Of a stretch of 64,000 bases of DNA, positions 21,040-32,329 are shown piece by piece. Source of the DNA: Phascolarctos cinereus (lineage: Eukaryota; Chordata; Mammalia; Diprotodontia; Phascolarctidae); assembly GCF_002099425.1 (NCBI RefSeq), contig NW_018343984.1:16372001-16436000 (forward strand). Direction: 5' to 3'. A model generated the notes under the pieces. That model did not search any database and was not told the origin of the DNA. It saw only the letters and a list, made by a program, of their open reading frames with translations. Made by a program: the position numbers and the translations under genes. Within the stretch, counting starts at the first letter, position 1. Each line of letters opens with the position of its first letter.

Positions 21040-21772
21040 TAGCAGCTATTAGTGTATGGGGAGTGATGCCCCAAGTCTCAAATCCTTCTTACCGTAATTT
21101 TCTGAGGTCTGTCACAGGGCTCAATCTTGAACCTTCCTCTCCACTCCTAAGCCATGGTTAGGGCCTCTAGCCACACTGTCTTGCAAATGACCTTACTCTC
21201 TCTGGTCCCTCCAGGTGTCTCTGGTCCCTCCAGGTGGCTGCAAACTATAGCTGGCCTGAAACTGAAACCAGGGATTCTGCTCTCTTGCAAGCATCCACAG
21301 CCAGCAGCCATGGCTGCTGCACTCACCCGGGGTATGCTAGCTCATTCTCCCTTGCAGCCACAGCCCAGGATGCATCTGATCAGCACAGATGTGCTTGGCA
21401 TCCCTCAACAGTGGAAGGTCCTTCAGTCTTCTCCTCCTTAGCCATTAGACCCCTACGCTGTCCTTGAGATGACAGTTTCTAAGGCTGAAATTGCCTCCCT
21501 ATCAACTCCCCCCCAACCCAGCTGCCCCCAGGGCTTGTTGTTTCTTGATTCTGCAGAGTCAGCCTGGAGGTGTTTGCATTTTACTCAGGCTGAACCTCTG
21601 CCCCTGGAGATTGGGTCTTTCCTGGGTCTCAAGCTATCTTAGAACGACTACTTAACCTAAAATTTTATTTCTGCTGCTCTACATTCCCTCTGAGGTGATG
21701 TTCTGTCTTTCTTTGTTGAGGAAATTTGGAGAGCTGAAAGTTTTATGACCTACTCTGCCATCTTCCCAGAAT
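21040..21772 (-). repeat. isolated L1 5' UTR
   Basis: Read on minus it begins ATTCTGGGAAGATGGCAGAG and continues TCATAAAACTTTCAGCTCTCC, matching the start of a marsupial L1 5'UTR (AAGATGGCGGAG..). It is GC-richer than its surroundings and stops near 21040 with no ORF1 after it. A perfect 19-bp tandem pair (TCTCTGGTCCCTCCAGGTG) lies at 21199-21236. The minus frame on this strand is not open. Confidence 0.55.
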
Positions 21773-21774
21773 TC

Positions 21775-22424
21775 TCTCCTAACCTATTCTTACATAATTA
21801 TATTCAGACATTGTTTTATTCTTCTACGTGTAAGTAGAAATGCTTTAAGAAGTCATTTTTAAAACTGGGAAAATTCTTAAAAATGTTTAAGAGATCTATT
21901 TAGGGGCTACATTGATAGTAAAAACTAGTACTTCATAACAGAGTTTTCGACAACAATATGAGTTTTATATTATCTTAGGTAAACCATAAAATCATCACCA
22001 ATATTTTGATCACTTACATGTATGTATGAACACATACATAGACATGTGATATGTATATGTGTGTGCACATGTACGTCCATGTTCACAGGGTCATGGATAC
22101 ATGCCTAAATATACACATCTCTACACATAGCTCTGTGTGTACATATGTGTACATACATGATCATCCTTATGTGAATGATTATAGCACATAATAACAACGC
22201 ACGTATATGTGTGAACAAAGATGTGTTAAAATATTTATTGACATGCCAGCAAACAAATGATACATCTAGACATAAACAATGTATGTGTGTATACGTGTGT
22301 GTATGCATGTTGATAGATGGATAGATGCTCAGACGTACCTATGTATGTCTATGTGTTGTATTATGTACAGCGTGTATTCACATATTTATTTTTGTGTGCA
22401 CACACAAAGTGTATTTCTTCCAGA
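21775..22424. repeat. degenerate TG/TATG-rich sequence
   Basis: The first 230 bases are unclassified AT-rich sequence. From about 22010 to 22424 there are scattered ACATAC/TGTGTA/GTATGT units, an old eroded microsatellite. Confidence 0.5.
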
Positions 22425-22951
22425 TAAGGTAAGCTATTTTTACATAGTACTTATTTATGTATAGATATATCACGTGTTTGCCCACATGTCAATAAAGGCA
22501 GAAGCCACTCTGACTTGGAGCTCCTAGCATGTAGACCTTCATTCAATCTCAACTACACAGGAAACAAACTGGAATGTGTTTTCCTTGCTCCCAACTTTCT
22601 CACGCCTATTCAGATTCATTTGACATAAATTTTTTAATGCAAATATTAGCATGCGATATTTGATAACTTTTTAAAAAAAGGTTTAGTGTCCCTATTGCAA
22701 TTAAGATTCCTATCTCTTTCCCAATTTGGCATGGCCCAAAGTAATACACATTCACATAATAGATGGAAATACATTTACTAAGTAGAATTGGAAATAAAAA
22801 TGATATATTTAAACTGCTGAGTGACTGGTAACACAATGCTTTGAGCAAGGTCTGAACTCCCAACTGCCTAGTGGTAGTAGCTACTCTTAAGATCGGAGTT
22901 CGCAACTTTATTTCCATCAAGGAAATAGATGCACCAAGACACTGTTTTCAG
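22425..22951. other. low-repeat stretch
   Basis: No repeat recognised. It carries an octamer ATGCAAAT at 22637-22644 in an AT-rich context (TTAATGCAAATATTAGCATGC) and could be a conserved non-coding element. The minus frame 22606-22920 has no recognisable domain. Confidence 0.3.
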
Positions 22952-23044
22952 ATGAAATTTATCACCTATGCCCCCAATATTTATGTCAGAAATCAGGGAA
23001 ATGGTGCACTCTCCTCAGTAATTACTCCAGCTCACAGTGCTTTG
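22952..23044 (+). CDS. candidate internal coding exon (unrecognised)
   Basis: A 93-nt block lies between an acceptor-like TGTTTTCAG (AG at 22950-22951) and a perfect donor GTAAGT at 23045-23050. It is open in phase 0 over exactly 31 codons (MKFITYAPNIYVRNQGNGAL..). The open frame extends upstream to 22871, so the acceptor is not required to keep it open. The polypyrimidine tract is weak, I recognise no family, and no matching exon is visible nearby. Confidence 0.18.
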
Positions 23045-23050
23045 GTAAGT

Positions 23051-23290
23051 AAACCACTGGAGAATTCGGTGCTGAGAGCCATTTGGATTTCCTCCAGGAG
23101 CTATCATTCCTTGTAATTCTTTTCATTTTGTTGCTCTTGTTCCCAGTGGGTTCTGTCCATCTTTCTGATATTTCTGGGATTCAGAGTTCCACTGACACCC
23201 AGGTGTTTATCCAGCCCCAGTCCCTGATCTAAGATATCCAGAAGAGAGGTGGGATCTTCTATTTAACAGGGAGAGTAATCCTTCCCCCTT

Positions 23291-23324
<34 letters not shown>

Positions 23325-24182
23325 GCACACACATTATCTGCAAAAACACTATGTCCATTGTAAATTTTTCCTCCTTCTGGAATGCTTACCATTAAGTATG
23401 TGGCTGCTTTGTTTTAAAAGTCATGCTTACAGTGTGATATTAATGACAGGGACTTGGGGAAGGCAAACCTTACTCTTCAATTCCTTTTCTTTTGTCAGTA
23501 GCCAAGAGATCCTTTAAATGACAGGGGTAATAACATGAACTGATTCAAAACCTAGGTGATACTCTTTTTAGTGAAAGATTTTGCATTCCCCACAAAATTA
23601 TTCAAGAAATCATTTAATGTCTGCAGATACAAATCAAAAGCGTTGTGATAAGCTAAATTTTGTGATAAACAAAACATTGTGATAAAATAAAACATTTGTA
23701 GTGTAAGTGTATCTAAATCACAGGTAATTATTGTATGGTACTATTTTTAGAACATCCATACTAACACTGCAATACAGTAAACACAGCACCAAAAAAGTAT
23801 CACTTGTCATGCTGGCTTCAAGCTACTTAAATGACTAAATTTCAAGGACAATATACTCTATTAAAATGTGCCAATAGTCTGTGCACATTGTTAGCATATA
23901 GAGAAATGCAAAAACAGGGAAAAAAATAAAACAAAAAAACCCCATGCCACAATAATTGATACATTAGCCAACACATGACAACAAATGCAGTTATATCTGA
24001 AGAAGATACCACAAGTATACGCATTAACATTGTTGGTGACTTGTCCTATTTGTCCTCCAATATCATAAGTTTCTTTGGTCTAGCTATAGATAATTCTAGC
24101 TCTTCTGAGGCCTATTGACCTTCCACAATGATGGATGTATTCTCAGACAGTATTCTCAGACATATAGACTTAAACTGAAACT
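23051..24182. other. low-repeat stretch with a (CA)n tract
   Basis: A (CA)n run lies at 23292-23321. Near 23643 the 9-mer TTGTGATAA occurs three times at an exact 17-bp spacing (starts 23643, 23660, 23677). No coding signal and no recognisable transposon. Confidence 0.4.
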
Positions 24183-24190
24183 CACATTCT

Positions 24191-25336
24191 TTTTTTTAAT
24201 TAATTTATTTTGAATTATCAACAATCACTTCCATAAGCTATTGAGTTTTAAATTTTTCTCCCTCTCCCTCCCTACCTCCCTCTCCAAGATGGCGCACAAT
24301 CGGATGTAAGCTATGTGTATACATTCCTATTAAACATATTTTCACATTAGTGATGTTGTGAGGAAGAGTTAGAATCAATAGGAGGAACCACCACAAAGAG
24401 GAAACAAAGGGCAAGAGAAGAAAAAATATAGCATATAGTACGCTTTGATCTGTATTCAAACTCCATAGTTCTTTCTTTGTGGATAACATTTTCCATTGTG
24501 AGGCCTTTGGAGATGGCTTAGATTCTTGCATTGCTGAGAAATGCTAAGTCTATTAATGTTAGTCATCACACGACGTGGCTATTACTCTGTACAAACGTTC
24601 TCCTGGTTCTGCTCACTTCACTCAGCATCAGACCATACAAGTCTTTCCAGGTTTTTCTGAAGTCAGCCTGTTCATCATTTCTTATAGCACAATAGTATTC
24701 CATTACATTCATATACCACAACTTGCTCAGCCATTCCCCAATTGATGGGCATCCTCTCAATTTCCAGTTCTTTGCCACCACAACAATAGCTGCTATGAAT
24801 ATTTTTGTACATGTGGGTCCTTTTCCCATTTGTATGATCTCTTTGAGATATAGCCCTAGAAGTGCTATTCCTGGGTCAAAGGGTATGTGCATTTTTATAG
24901 CCCTTTGACCATAGTTCCAAATTGCTCTCCAAAATGTTTGGATCATTTCACAACTCCAACAACAACGCATTAGTGTTCCAATTTTCCTACGTCTTCTCCA
25001 ACATTTATCATTTTCCTGTTTTGTCATGTTGGCCAATCTTGATAGGTGTGATGTGGTACCTCAGAGCTGTTTTGATTTGCATTTCTCTAATCAACAGTGA
25101 TTTAGAGCATTTTTTCATATAACTATAGATGGCTTTACTTTCTTCATCTGAGGACTGCCTGTTCATATCCTTTGACCATTTATCAATTGGGGAATGACTT
25201 GTATTCTTATAAATTTGACTTAATTCTCTCCATATTTTAGAAATGAGGCCCTTATCAGAGACACTGGTTGTAAAAAAAAATCTTTCCCAATTTTCTCCTT
25301 TCCTTCTAATCTTGGTTGCATTGGCTTTGTGGAGCC
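24191..25336 (-). mobile_element. 5'-truncated L1 with readable ORF2 C-terminus
   Basis: Minus-strand text codes the end of L1 ORF2: a 156-codon open frame (25036-24566) contains the cysteine/tryptophan-rich region (CWRRRRKIGTLMRCCW..), HIPFDPGIALLGLY, ..IFIAAIVVVAKNWK, the end motif WYMNVMEYYCAIRNDEQADF and LSEVSRTRRTF. The 3'UTR and a poly-A (seen as T8 near 24190) follow. A 9-bp target duplication CACATTCTT is at 24183-24191 and 25337-25345. Only about the last 1.1 kb was copied. It is a moderately young insertion. Confidence 0.85.
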
Positions 25337-25349
25337 CACATTCTTAAAG

Positions 25350-25622
25350 TAGAGGCAGCCAGGTGGAACAATGAGTAGAGTGCTAGGCCTGGAATCAAGA
25401 AGACATGAGTTCAAATTTGGACTCAGATACTTACCAGCTGTGTAACCTTGGGTAAGCCACTTAACCTTTGCCTATCCCAGTTTCACTTCATTATAAAATG
25501 AGAATAACTAATAACACTTATCTCTGAGTGTTTTTCTGAGGCTCAAATAAGGTAATATTTGTAAAAACCTTAAGGCAGTGATTGGCACATAGTAGATGCT
25601 TAGTAAATGCTTGTTTCTTTCC
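25350..25622 (+). repeat. tRNA-head/MIR-tail SINE
   Basis: GGCAGCCAGGTGGAACAATG, GCTGTGTAACCTTGGGTAAGC, CTGAGGCTCAAATAAGG and CATAGTAGATGCTTAGTAAATGC appear in order. Confidence 0.82.
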
Positions 25623-26254
25623 ACCTCACCCCACCACTATTTGAATTAGTAGATGGCCTGTACAAGCCATCAGCATTCTCAGACATTATGGATTATCTCT
25701 CTACTCTAGGAACCTCCATACTTGAAGCATTAGCCAGGAAAGCATCTTCCTTGGGGTTCACTCCTCACTCCTCTCCCCTTACATGCACAAACATTTTGTG
25801 TTTATATCAAAGTCCCTTTCAGGTTACTGTAGAGTTGGTGAACTTCCCAGTAGGTGATTCCTCACAGGATTCTGCAGATGACTTTATGAGTTCTCATAAT
25901 TGTTGTCCTTCATTCTCAAATAGGACCAAAATGCCATTACTATGTTGGAGTCAAAATACAGTGTGTCCAAGTGTGGCTGATCAGAAGAATACAAGCTCAA
26001 GAGGCTCTACCACAGGTTGTGCACAAATAATCCACATAACACTATAGTTATCATATAACTCAGTCAGACTCCAGACCTATGAATGTTTTCTACTCTGTGA
26101 AGTCTGCTTAGCTTATTGTCCATCATTTCTTTCCTCCTGATTACTTGGAAATCCAGTTAAAGTCTCTTTGGAAAATGGATGCTTACAAATAAGTGGTAGG
26201 GTCTATCCCACTGTGTGGGACTATTTTATAAACATGGGAATTACCCACAAAATC
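25623..26254. other. mostly unclassified, with a repeat 3' module
   Basis: At about 25896-26050 the text TTGTTGTCCTTCATTCTC..AGGACCAAAATGCCATTACTATG..GGCTCTACCACAGGTTG is a reverse-strand relative of the marsupial repeats ending ..GAATGAAGGACAACAA. The 146-codon frame 25607-26047 overlaps it and is not a gene. The rest is unclassified. Confidence 0.4.
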
Positions 26255-27010
26255 ACAACAATATTGAGTTGGAAGGGACTCTCAAAGCTTAATAAAGCTT
26301 TGACCATCTCATATCCTCTCCCCAAATTGTCCCTACACCATACCTAATAACTGACATATAGCCTTTGCTAAAGGACCTCTAATGAGAGATCCCTCACCAC
26401 TCACTCAGGAAGCCAATTTCACATTTGGACACTTCTGTTTGCAAGGAAGTTGATGGTTTCCTGACATCAAGCTTATTGCTCCCAATTTTACTCTCTGGGG
26501 CTCTGTAGAACACATTTAAATCATCTTCCTTGTGATAGTTACTCAAATACTTTAAGGTATCCTCTTTGAATCTTGTCTTGTTAAGGGTAAATACTGTCCA
26601 TCCTCATATAACATGGACTCAATGCTCATTACCATCCTAGTTTTCTACACCTAGATGTTTTCCATTTTACCAACACCATTCCAAAATTGTAGCATCCAAA
26701 TTTAACACAGTACTCCAGTTGTGGTCTGAAATAGTCAAAGTACAGAGACACAGTCACCTTCATATTTGTAAAAGCTCTTCTTCTCTTAATGCAGCAAAGG
26801 TTTTCATTCATTTTTCGTTGTGGGCTATTGATTCATATTGAATTGGGAGGCCACTACAATCTCCAGATCTTTTCTGAGACAACCTTTTGCCTAACCATGC
26901 CTGTCCAGTCACTCAACTATATGGCATATTCCATAGTCTGCTACTCTGTTCCCTGGACTCCTGGGTTCCTTAGAAGGATAATTACCTTCCTTCCCTTCTT
27001 GAGCATGGTC
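26255..27010 (-). repeat. CR1/L3 LINE 3' region (long)
   Basis: About 750 bp match the reverse of CR1/L3: GTTGATGGTTTCCTGACATC, GGGGCTCTGTAGAACACATTT, AGTTACTCAAATACTTTAAGG, ACAGTACTCCAGTTGTGGTC, TCTCTTAATGCAGC, TGTGGGCTATTGATTCATATTG and CCAGATCTTTTCTGAGAC. This is the longest CR1 copy in the window. Confidence 0.8.
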
Positions 27011-27268
27011 TTGAGCATCATACTGTCATTTGTATTTGGTGGAATTCTTCAGACCTATAACAGTGGCTAATGGGCCAGCTCCCTTCAGCTAATTCTTCCA
27101 TCAATGGATATAACGGCTGAGAGTGTCTAAATACTTTCTATATTTTGAAACTCCAAAGCCCAAGTCAATAAGTAGGCCTGGCTTTGCTCAAATATCAACA
27201 AATAAGGCATAAAGCCTGTGGAATCATTCAATGTGGTAATATAAATGACAATAATAATTTAAAAAAAG

Positions 27269-27510
27269 GATAGGGAGATAGCACAGTGGACAAAGTACTA
27301 GGCCTGGAGTCAGGAAGACCTAAGTTAAAATCTGGCCTCAGATATGTATTGGCTGGGTGACACCGGGCAAGTCACTTAACTCTGTTTGTCTCAATTTCCT
27401 AATCTATAAAATGAACTGGAGAAGGAAATGGCAAACCAACTCAATATCTTTGCCAAGAAAAGCCCAAATGAGATTACAGGATTAGACACAACTGAAAAAC
27501 AACTGAACAT

Positions 27511-27550
<40 letters not shown>
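27269..27550 (+). repeat. tRNA-SINE with BovB-like tail and (TG)n
   Basis: AGCACAGTGGACAAAGTACTAG, ACACCGGGCAAGTCACTTAAC, CTGGAGAAGGAAATGGCAAAC, CAATATCTTTGCCAAG and ACACAACTGAAAAACAACTG are all present, followed by a (TG)n tract at 27514-27550. Confidence 0.88.
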
Positions 27551-27552
<2 letters not shown>

Positions 27553-28072
27553 CACATGCCTTCACGAATGCATATATTACATATAGTATAAATGACAATG
27601 TACATGCTTCTTACACATTGATCATAATTCAGACATACATATATATATATTACACTGTAGTCTGCCATTTCTCCCAAGAATACTTCTTTTAATTTCTACA
27701 TACATGTGTACATGAAGGCAAAAAGAAAATGTCATAGACAAGTAAATAAAAAGTCACATACTCTAGAAAAATTATTTCCCAGCAGATTCAGATATTGAAG
27801 AGCATAAAATAAGTGAGTTGCTCCACTATACAATGTCAGTCTTTTTCTTTTAGGATTAACTAAAAGGAATTACATATTAACATATATGCTTTTCTTGGCT
27901 ACATATTTAGCCAATCCACTTTTATTTTTAATACCCCCCAGACATGACTTTGTCTAAAGAAGTTGAAATTTAATTATGTTTTTAAAAGAATCTACTGAAC
28001 TAATACTGTAATGATTTAATTTAAAATGTTTTATTTAAGTTTTCTAACATGCATTATGGGGTCAGGCAAGGT
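27551..28072. other. unclassified AT-rich stretch
   Basis: No repeat or gene signal recognised apart from a short (TA)n near 27640. Confidence 0.3.
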
Positions 28073-28622
28073 ATGAGGTGTTTAGAGAGAGCTAGCACCT
28101 CTGGTGTGGGGGCTGGCCAACCCGTTTTCAGGGCTGCTCATCCACCTTTGGTGTCCACCTGGCATTAAACTCTCACCTATGGCTCCAAGAAGCTATAACA
28201 TGTGCACTGGCCACACTTTGGTAAGATCATCTCAGAAGATGGCCTAAACTAGGTTGAACACAACTGATGGGTCTCAAACCCATCAATGACTCAGATGTCT
28301 ACCCAAGCATGTGAAGACATCTCCCAGTGGAATGTGCAGATGAGAAAAATTTGTTCTAAAGGCCAAGAAGTCGACTGAAATAGGCACTGTGGAGAGCTTA
28401 GAGATTAGTCAGACATCAAAGAAACCAAGGTCATCCACTGCACTTTGGGCCATCATCAGTCACCTTGACTTTTATCTTGCCACTAGACTTCAATAACTGG
28501 AAGAGATAGTGAGACTGGTAACTGTGCAGCTCTCCCTCACTTAAATCTAATTCACAGGCATGTCAAAAAATCACTCTGTGATGTCATTGGTCCTCTTTAA
28601 AAATGAAGGACAAACAATGGGG
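28073..28622 (+). mobile_element. 0.5-kb marsupial repeat, full copy
   Basis: It starts near GAGAGAGCTAGCACCTCTGG and runs through AAGCTATAACATGTGCACTGG, GGTCTCAAACCCATCAATGAC and CCAAGCATGTGAAGACATC to the shared 3' end (TCTGTGATGTCATTGGTCC..AATGAAGGACAAAC). Flanks GTCAGGCAAGG and GGGCAGGCAAAC suggest a worn target duplication. It is the reverse of the 18340-18884 copy and the most complete one here. Confidence 0.72.
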
Positions 28623-28629
28623 GCAGGCA

Positions 28630-29990
28630 AACATATTTCTATCAACAGGAATGAGTAAGGGAAGGCATAAATCTAGTTCCATGTCATCTTGTTGAAACAA
28701 CTAAAAATGCACCACAAAAATAATAAATAATAATAGTAATTAAAATGTCATAAAAGAAGATAATTTCCACAGAAAAAATAGCAATGAGTTGAGGAACTCA
28801 GAAAACAAAGAAAAGTTCATATTACCTTCATCACCATCATTAAATAATCCAACCAAAGCACATTCAAATAATGATGTATTATTTCCTTTTTATTTCCTTG
28901 TTTTAAAGATTATAATAATAGTATATGATAGAGGGATAAAAACATTAAAATCATGTGTTAATGTTAATTGTATAAATTATCTGATAAGATAGAGGAGGAT
29001 GCCACTATGGATTCAGAAGCAAAATCCAGTGATGTGTTATATACAGATAATATAACCTAAACCATAAAGATTCATACAGGGCTAAAATAATCTGAAAATT
29101 GAAAATCAAGAATGTTGATCATGATCTCAAACAAGGCAACAGTAACATAGGCATGGTCAAAGGAGATAAACAGGGAAACCACATTATGTTTTAAGATGCT
29201 ACTAATAATGAAATATCAACAATATTAAATGCAAATGCACCAAATAGCATAGCAAATAACTCCTTAAAGAAAAGATAACAATTACCAAAAGGCCTAAATG
29301 GTATGCATTGATTGTAACTGACTTCAATGCACTTCTTTCAGGCTTAGAAACAAAAGGATCAAGAAGAAATATAATATAAGAGAAACTTGATGTACTAGAA
29401 CTGGCAATAGTTGAGTGGGAATTTGAGTAAGTGCACCTATTTGTAAAGTATTTCATGGCATTTTTTATAAAAAATGATCACATACCCTGGTATAAAGAAT
29501 TCATAAACAAATGCAAAATAAGAATAATAAGCACATTCTTGGCAAACCATAAAACAACACAAATTATAATCAATAAGGAAAAGATGAACAAAGACACAAG
29601 TATAATAAAATCAAGCCCAAATAGTCAAGTAATAAGCAGATCAAGGGAACAAAAAAAAAATTAAGAGTAAACAGAAAGATAACAATGAAACAACTTACAA
29701 AAAAAATTGTAAGACGCAAATAATTATCTCTGACTAAACATTCTCTAAAGAAGTTCTAAGAAAAAAAACATATTTTCGAACAAAAATTAACAATTAATAA
29801 AAGAGAGAACAGACCAAGTAGTTGAACATAGAACTAAGAAAAAAGAAAATCATCAAATTAATAATTGCCAAACAATAACAGGTACCAATTTCTTAAAAAA
29901 AAATCAAAGAGCAGAGAAATAAAATTGAAAATGAACACAACTAAGCTGATAAATGAAACAAAGAGCTAGGTGAAAAGACCTAAATAGCCC
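28630..29990 (+). repeat. old L1 ORF2 (endonuclease to start of RT)
   Basis: Fragments code the L1 endonuclease order: ..ATGCAAATGCACCAAATAGCATAGC (like YAPN.IA), then GTAACTGACTTCAATGCACTTC (like GDFN.PLS), then TGATCACATACCCTGGTATAA (like DHILG.K), then the A-rich linker and ..ATAAATGAAACAAAGAGCTAGG at the RT start. Many frame breaks. The 5' 400 bp is less certain. Confidence 0.6.
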
Positions 29991-29994
29991 CAAA

Positions 29995-30027
29995 CTACAT
30001 TGTTTTAATTTTGTATATTTTTGGTAC

Positions 30028-30084
<57 letters not shown>

Positions 30085-30185
30085 ATATATACACACACAC
30101 ATACATATACATATGTATGTATGTATATATACATGTTATCATCTTTATAAGAGTGAAAGCTCCTTAAAGGTAATGACACTTTCAC
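29995..30185 (+). repeat. LINE-2 tail interrupted by (TA)n
   Basis: AGAGTGAAAGCTCCTTAAAGG..CACTTTCACTTTTG is an L2 3'UTR piece. A (TACA)n(TA)n(CA)n microsatellite occupies about 30028-30130. Confidence 0.5.
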
Positions 30186-30196
30186 TTTTGTATATT

Positions 30197-30480
30197 TATG
30201 GTGATGGTGGTGGTGGTGGTGGTGGTGATAACATTTTATAGCACTTATTATGTGCCAGTCTCTGTGCTAAGCACTTTACAATTATTATATCTTTTGATCT
30301 TCACAACCCCAGAAGGTAGGTGCTATTTATTATCCTGATTTTACAGATGGGGAAACTCAGGCAAACAGAAGTTAAGTGACTTGTCCAGGTCACACAGGTG
30401 GTGAATGTCTGAGGCTGGATTTGAACTCAGGTCCTCTTGATCCCAGGGCTAGCACTTTATCCACTGCATAAACCCTGTGC
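30197..30480 (-). repeat. MIR-type core SINE after (GGT)n
   Basis: A (GGT)n run at 30200-30228 precedes reverse MIR text: ATTATGTGCCAGTCTC, ACAGATGGGGAAACTCAGGC, GTGACTTGTCCAGGTCACAC, GATTTGAACTCAGGTCC and TTTATCCACTGCA. This is a well preserved copy. Confidence 0.85.
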
Positions 30481-30499
30481 TTAGTACAATGCTTGGCAA

Positions 30500-31000
30500 G
30501 TGAAGGTACTTGATTAATTCATAAAGCATTCATCAATGTTATGAGGGAGAAGAGGGAGCAAGTCCAGGACAGAGCCCTTGGGGGACACACACAAAGAGTG
30601 AGCAGGAGATGAATGCTGATCCAGCAAAGGAAAATGAGGAGTAGTGAGACAGGTAGGAAAGAAGCCGAGAGAGAACTGTGTCACAGATACCAAGCAGAAA
30701 AAGAAGGAAGGGGTAAGCAATACATGACCAAAACTTGAGAATTCAAGAAGAATAAAGACTGAGAAAAAACTCACCAGATACAGAAGTTAGAGGATTATTT
30801 GTGAGCTTGAAAAGAACAATTTTGTCAATTAGGAGATCTGGAAGTCAATCTGCCAGGAATTCAGAAGTGAGTGGGAGGTCTGCAAATGGAGATAGTGAGC
30901 TTTCAAAAGAAAGCAGGGACTTAGGGTAGCTTGAGGCAATGACAGGGAGGAGTGAATTCTCTGAGAACAGACAAACCTGCAGTGGTGTGGTTAAGAGACA
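30500..31000 (-). repeat. LINE-2 reverse-transcriptase core
   Basis: On minus the frame 30774-30514 ends ..CVSPKGSVLDLLPLLPHN, matching the L2 RT motif GVPQGSVLGPLLF. The adjacent plus text GATCCAGCAAAGGAAAATGAGG and GAGAACTGTGTCACAGATACC is the reverse of the upstream palm coding (..FAGSS..). The stretch is strongly decayed. Confidence 0.6.
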
Positions 31001-31199
31001 TCATTTTGTATGTAAACCTTATTACCCCGTGGTAGTAGCTTTGGATTAGAAAAATGACAAGGGACTCTTGGATTTTGTGGCTAACCTTCAAACATCACCT
31101 GCCTCTGCCTGCATTATACTAGGGTGAAGAGAATGGGGAGAAATCATGTGCCTGCCATAGGAAGGGCTTTTGACTTCAAACTAGGAGGTCTGTTGGTAT

Positions 31200-31450
31200 A
31201 TTAATAAATAATAATACAGCACTTTGAAGTTTGCAAAATGCTTTACAAACAATAGCTCACTTTTTCATCACTACAACATTGGAAGGTGGGTGCTACTATT
31301 ATCTCCAGTTTACAAATGAAAGAATTGAGACAAACAGAGGTTAAGTGGCTTGTTCAGGGTCACACAGCTTGTAAGTGTCCCAGGCCAGATTTTAATTCAG
31401 GTGTTCTTGATTCTAGGTCCAATACACTAATTACTGTGGTACTTAGCAAC
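31200..31450 (-). repeat. MIR-type core SINE
   Basis: CAGCACTTTGAAGTTTGC, CAGTTTACAAATGAAAGAATTGAGAC, GGTTAAGTGGCTTGTTCAGGG and ACACACTAATTACTG-type end are seen in reverse-MIR order. Confidence 0.78.
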
Positions 31451-32329
31451 CTTGTATATTCGAATTAAAGTCTGTGTGAGCCAGTAGAATTGACAGTAGT
31501 AAAGAATTATTTTAAATGGTACCAAGTCATGCCTAGATATAGATTTATTTTAAAAGCTTGTTCAATCACATTTGCCTGTTTTGCTGTATAGTGTTTGCTA
31601 TTTTCAGTTATTTCGATAGTTTCTATTTTTTGTGGAAAAATAAAATAATTTATATCTTCCTTGAGCAAAACAAATGCATGACAGATACCTTATTGTCTAG
31701 GTCTTATGGCCATAATTGAGTCTTCACTGTCAGAAAGAGGAAGAAAACTTAAATGTAAGAAAACTTTTAAGAGGAAAGAAAACGAACTCTTCCATAATGC
31801 TATCCTAAAACAGATAGTGAACATCCTAGTTGCTGTATCATCCATAGTTGCACCCACAAAAGCAGCAGCAGAAAAATGTCTCTTAGGGATAGGAGAAATG
31901 GGTCAGAAGAGTATGATACAATTTTTGTGACAATGTGCTCCATAGGTCTGTCACCCTCCATTTCTTTCATAGTCCCCACCAAATCTGGCCAATTATCTGG
32001 GGAAATGTTAAGGCAAACAAATCATGAGAAGAACCATTATGTCCATGTTTGAGATGTGTGTGGTGGGACAGGGAAGAACATTCTCACCCCATGGATAAGC
32101 CTACAGAAGGCATTTTGTTCTATAGGTTTGCAATAGCTCACTTACATGGATATCTACCCTTTCTTCTGGTACAATGGATTAAAACATAGTTTAAAACAAT
32201 TATTGATACAATTTGTATTGATACAACAAATAGGTTCTAAGAAACTCACATAATACCTCCAATAAGATATGATTAGTGTATGCATTTTTAAATGAGAGGT
32301 GTATCCTTCAATTTTGGCAAAATGGTACT
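31451..32329. other. unclassified AT-rich stretch
   Basis: No repeat recognised. A 75-codon plus frame at 31706-31930 (MAIIESSLSERGRKLKCKK..) has no domain I recognise and no supporting splice signals. Confidence 0.3.

Noticed and set aside
25607-26047. 146-codon plus frame
   Set aside because: It overlaps a reverse-strand repeat 3' module, has no domain or codon pattern, and is probably chance.
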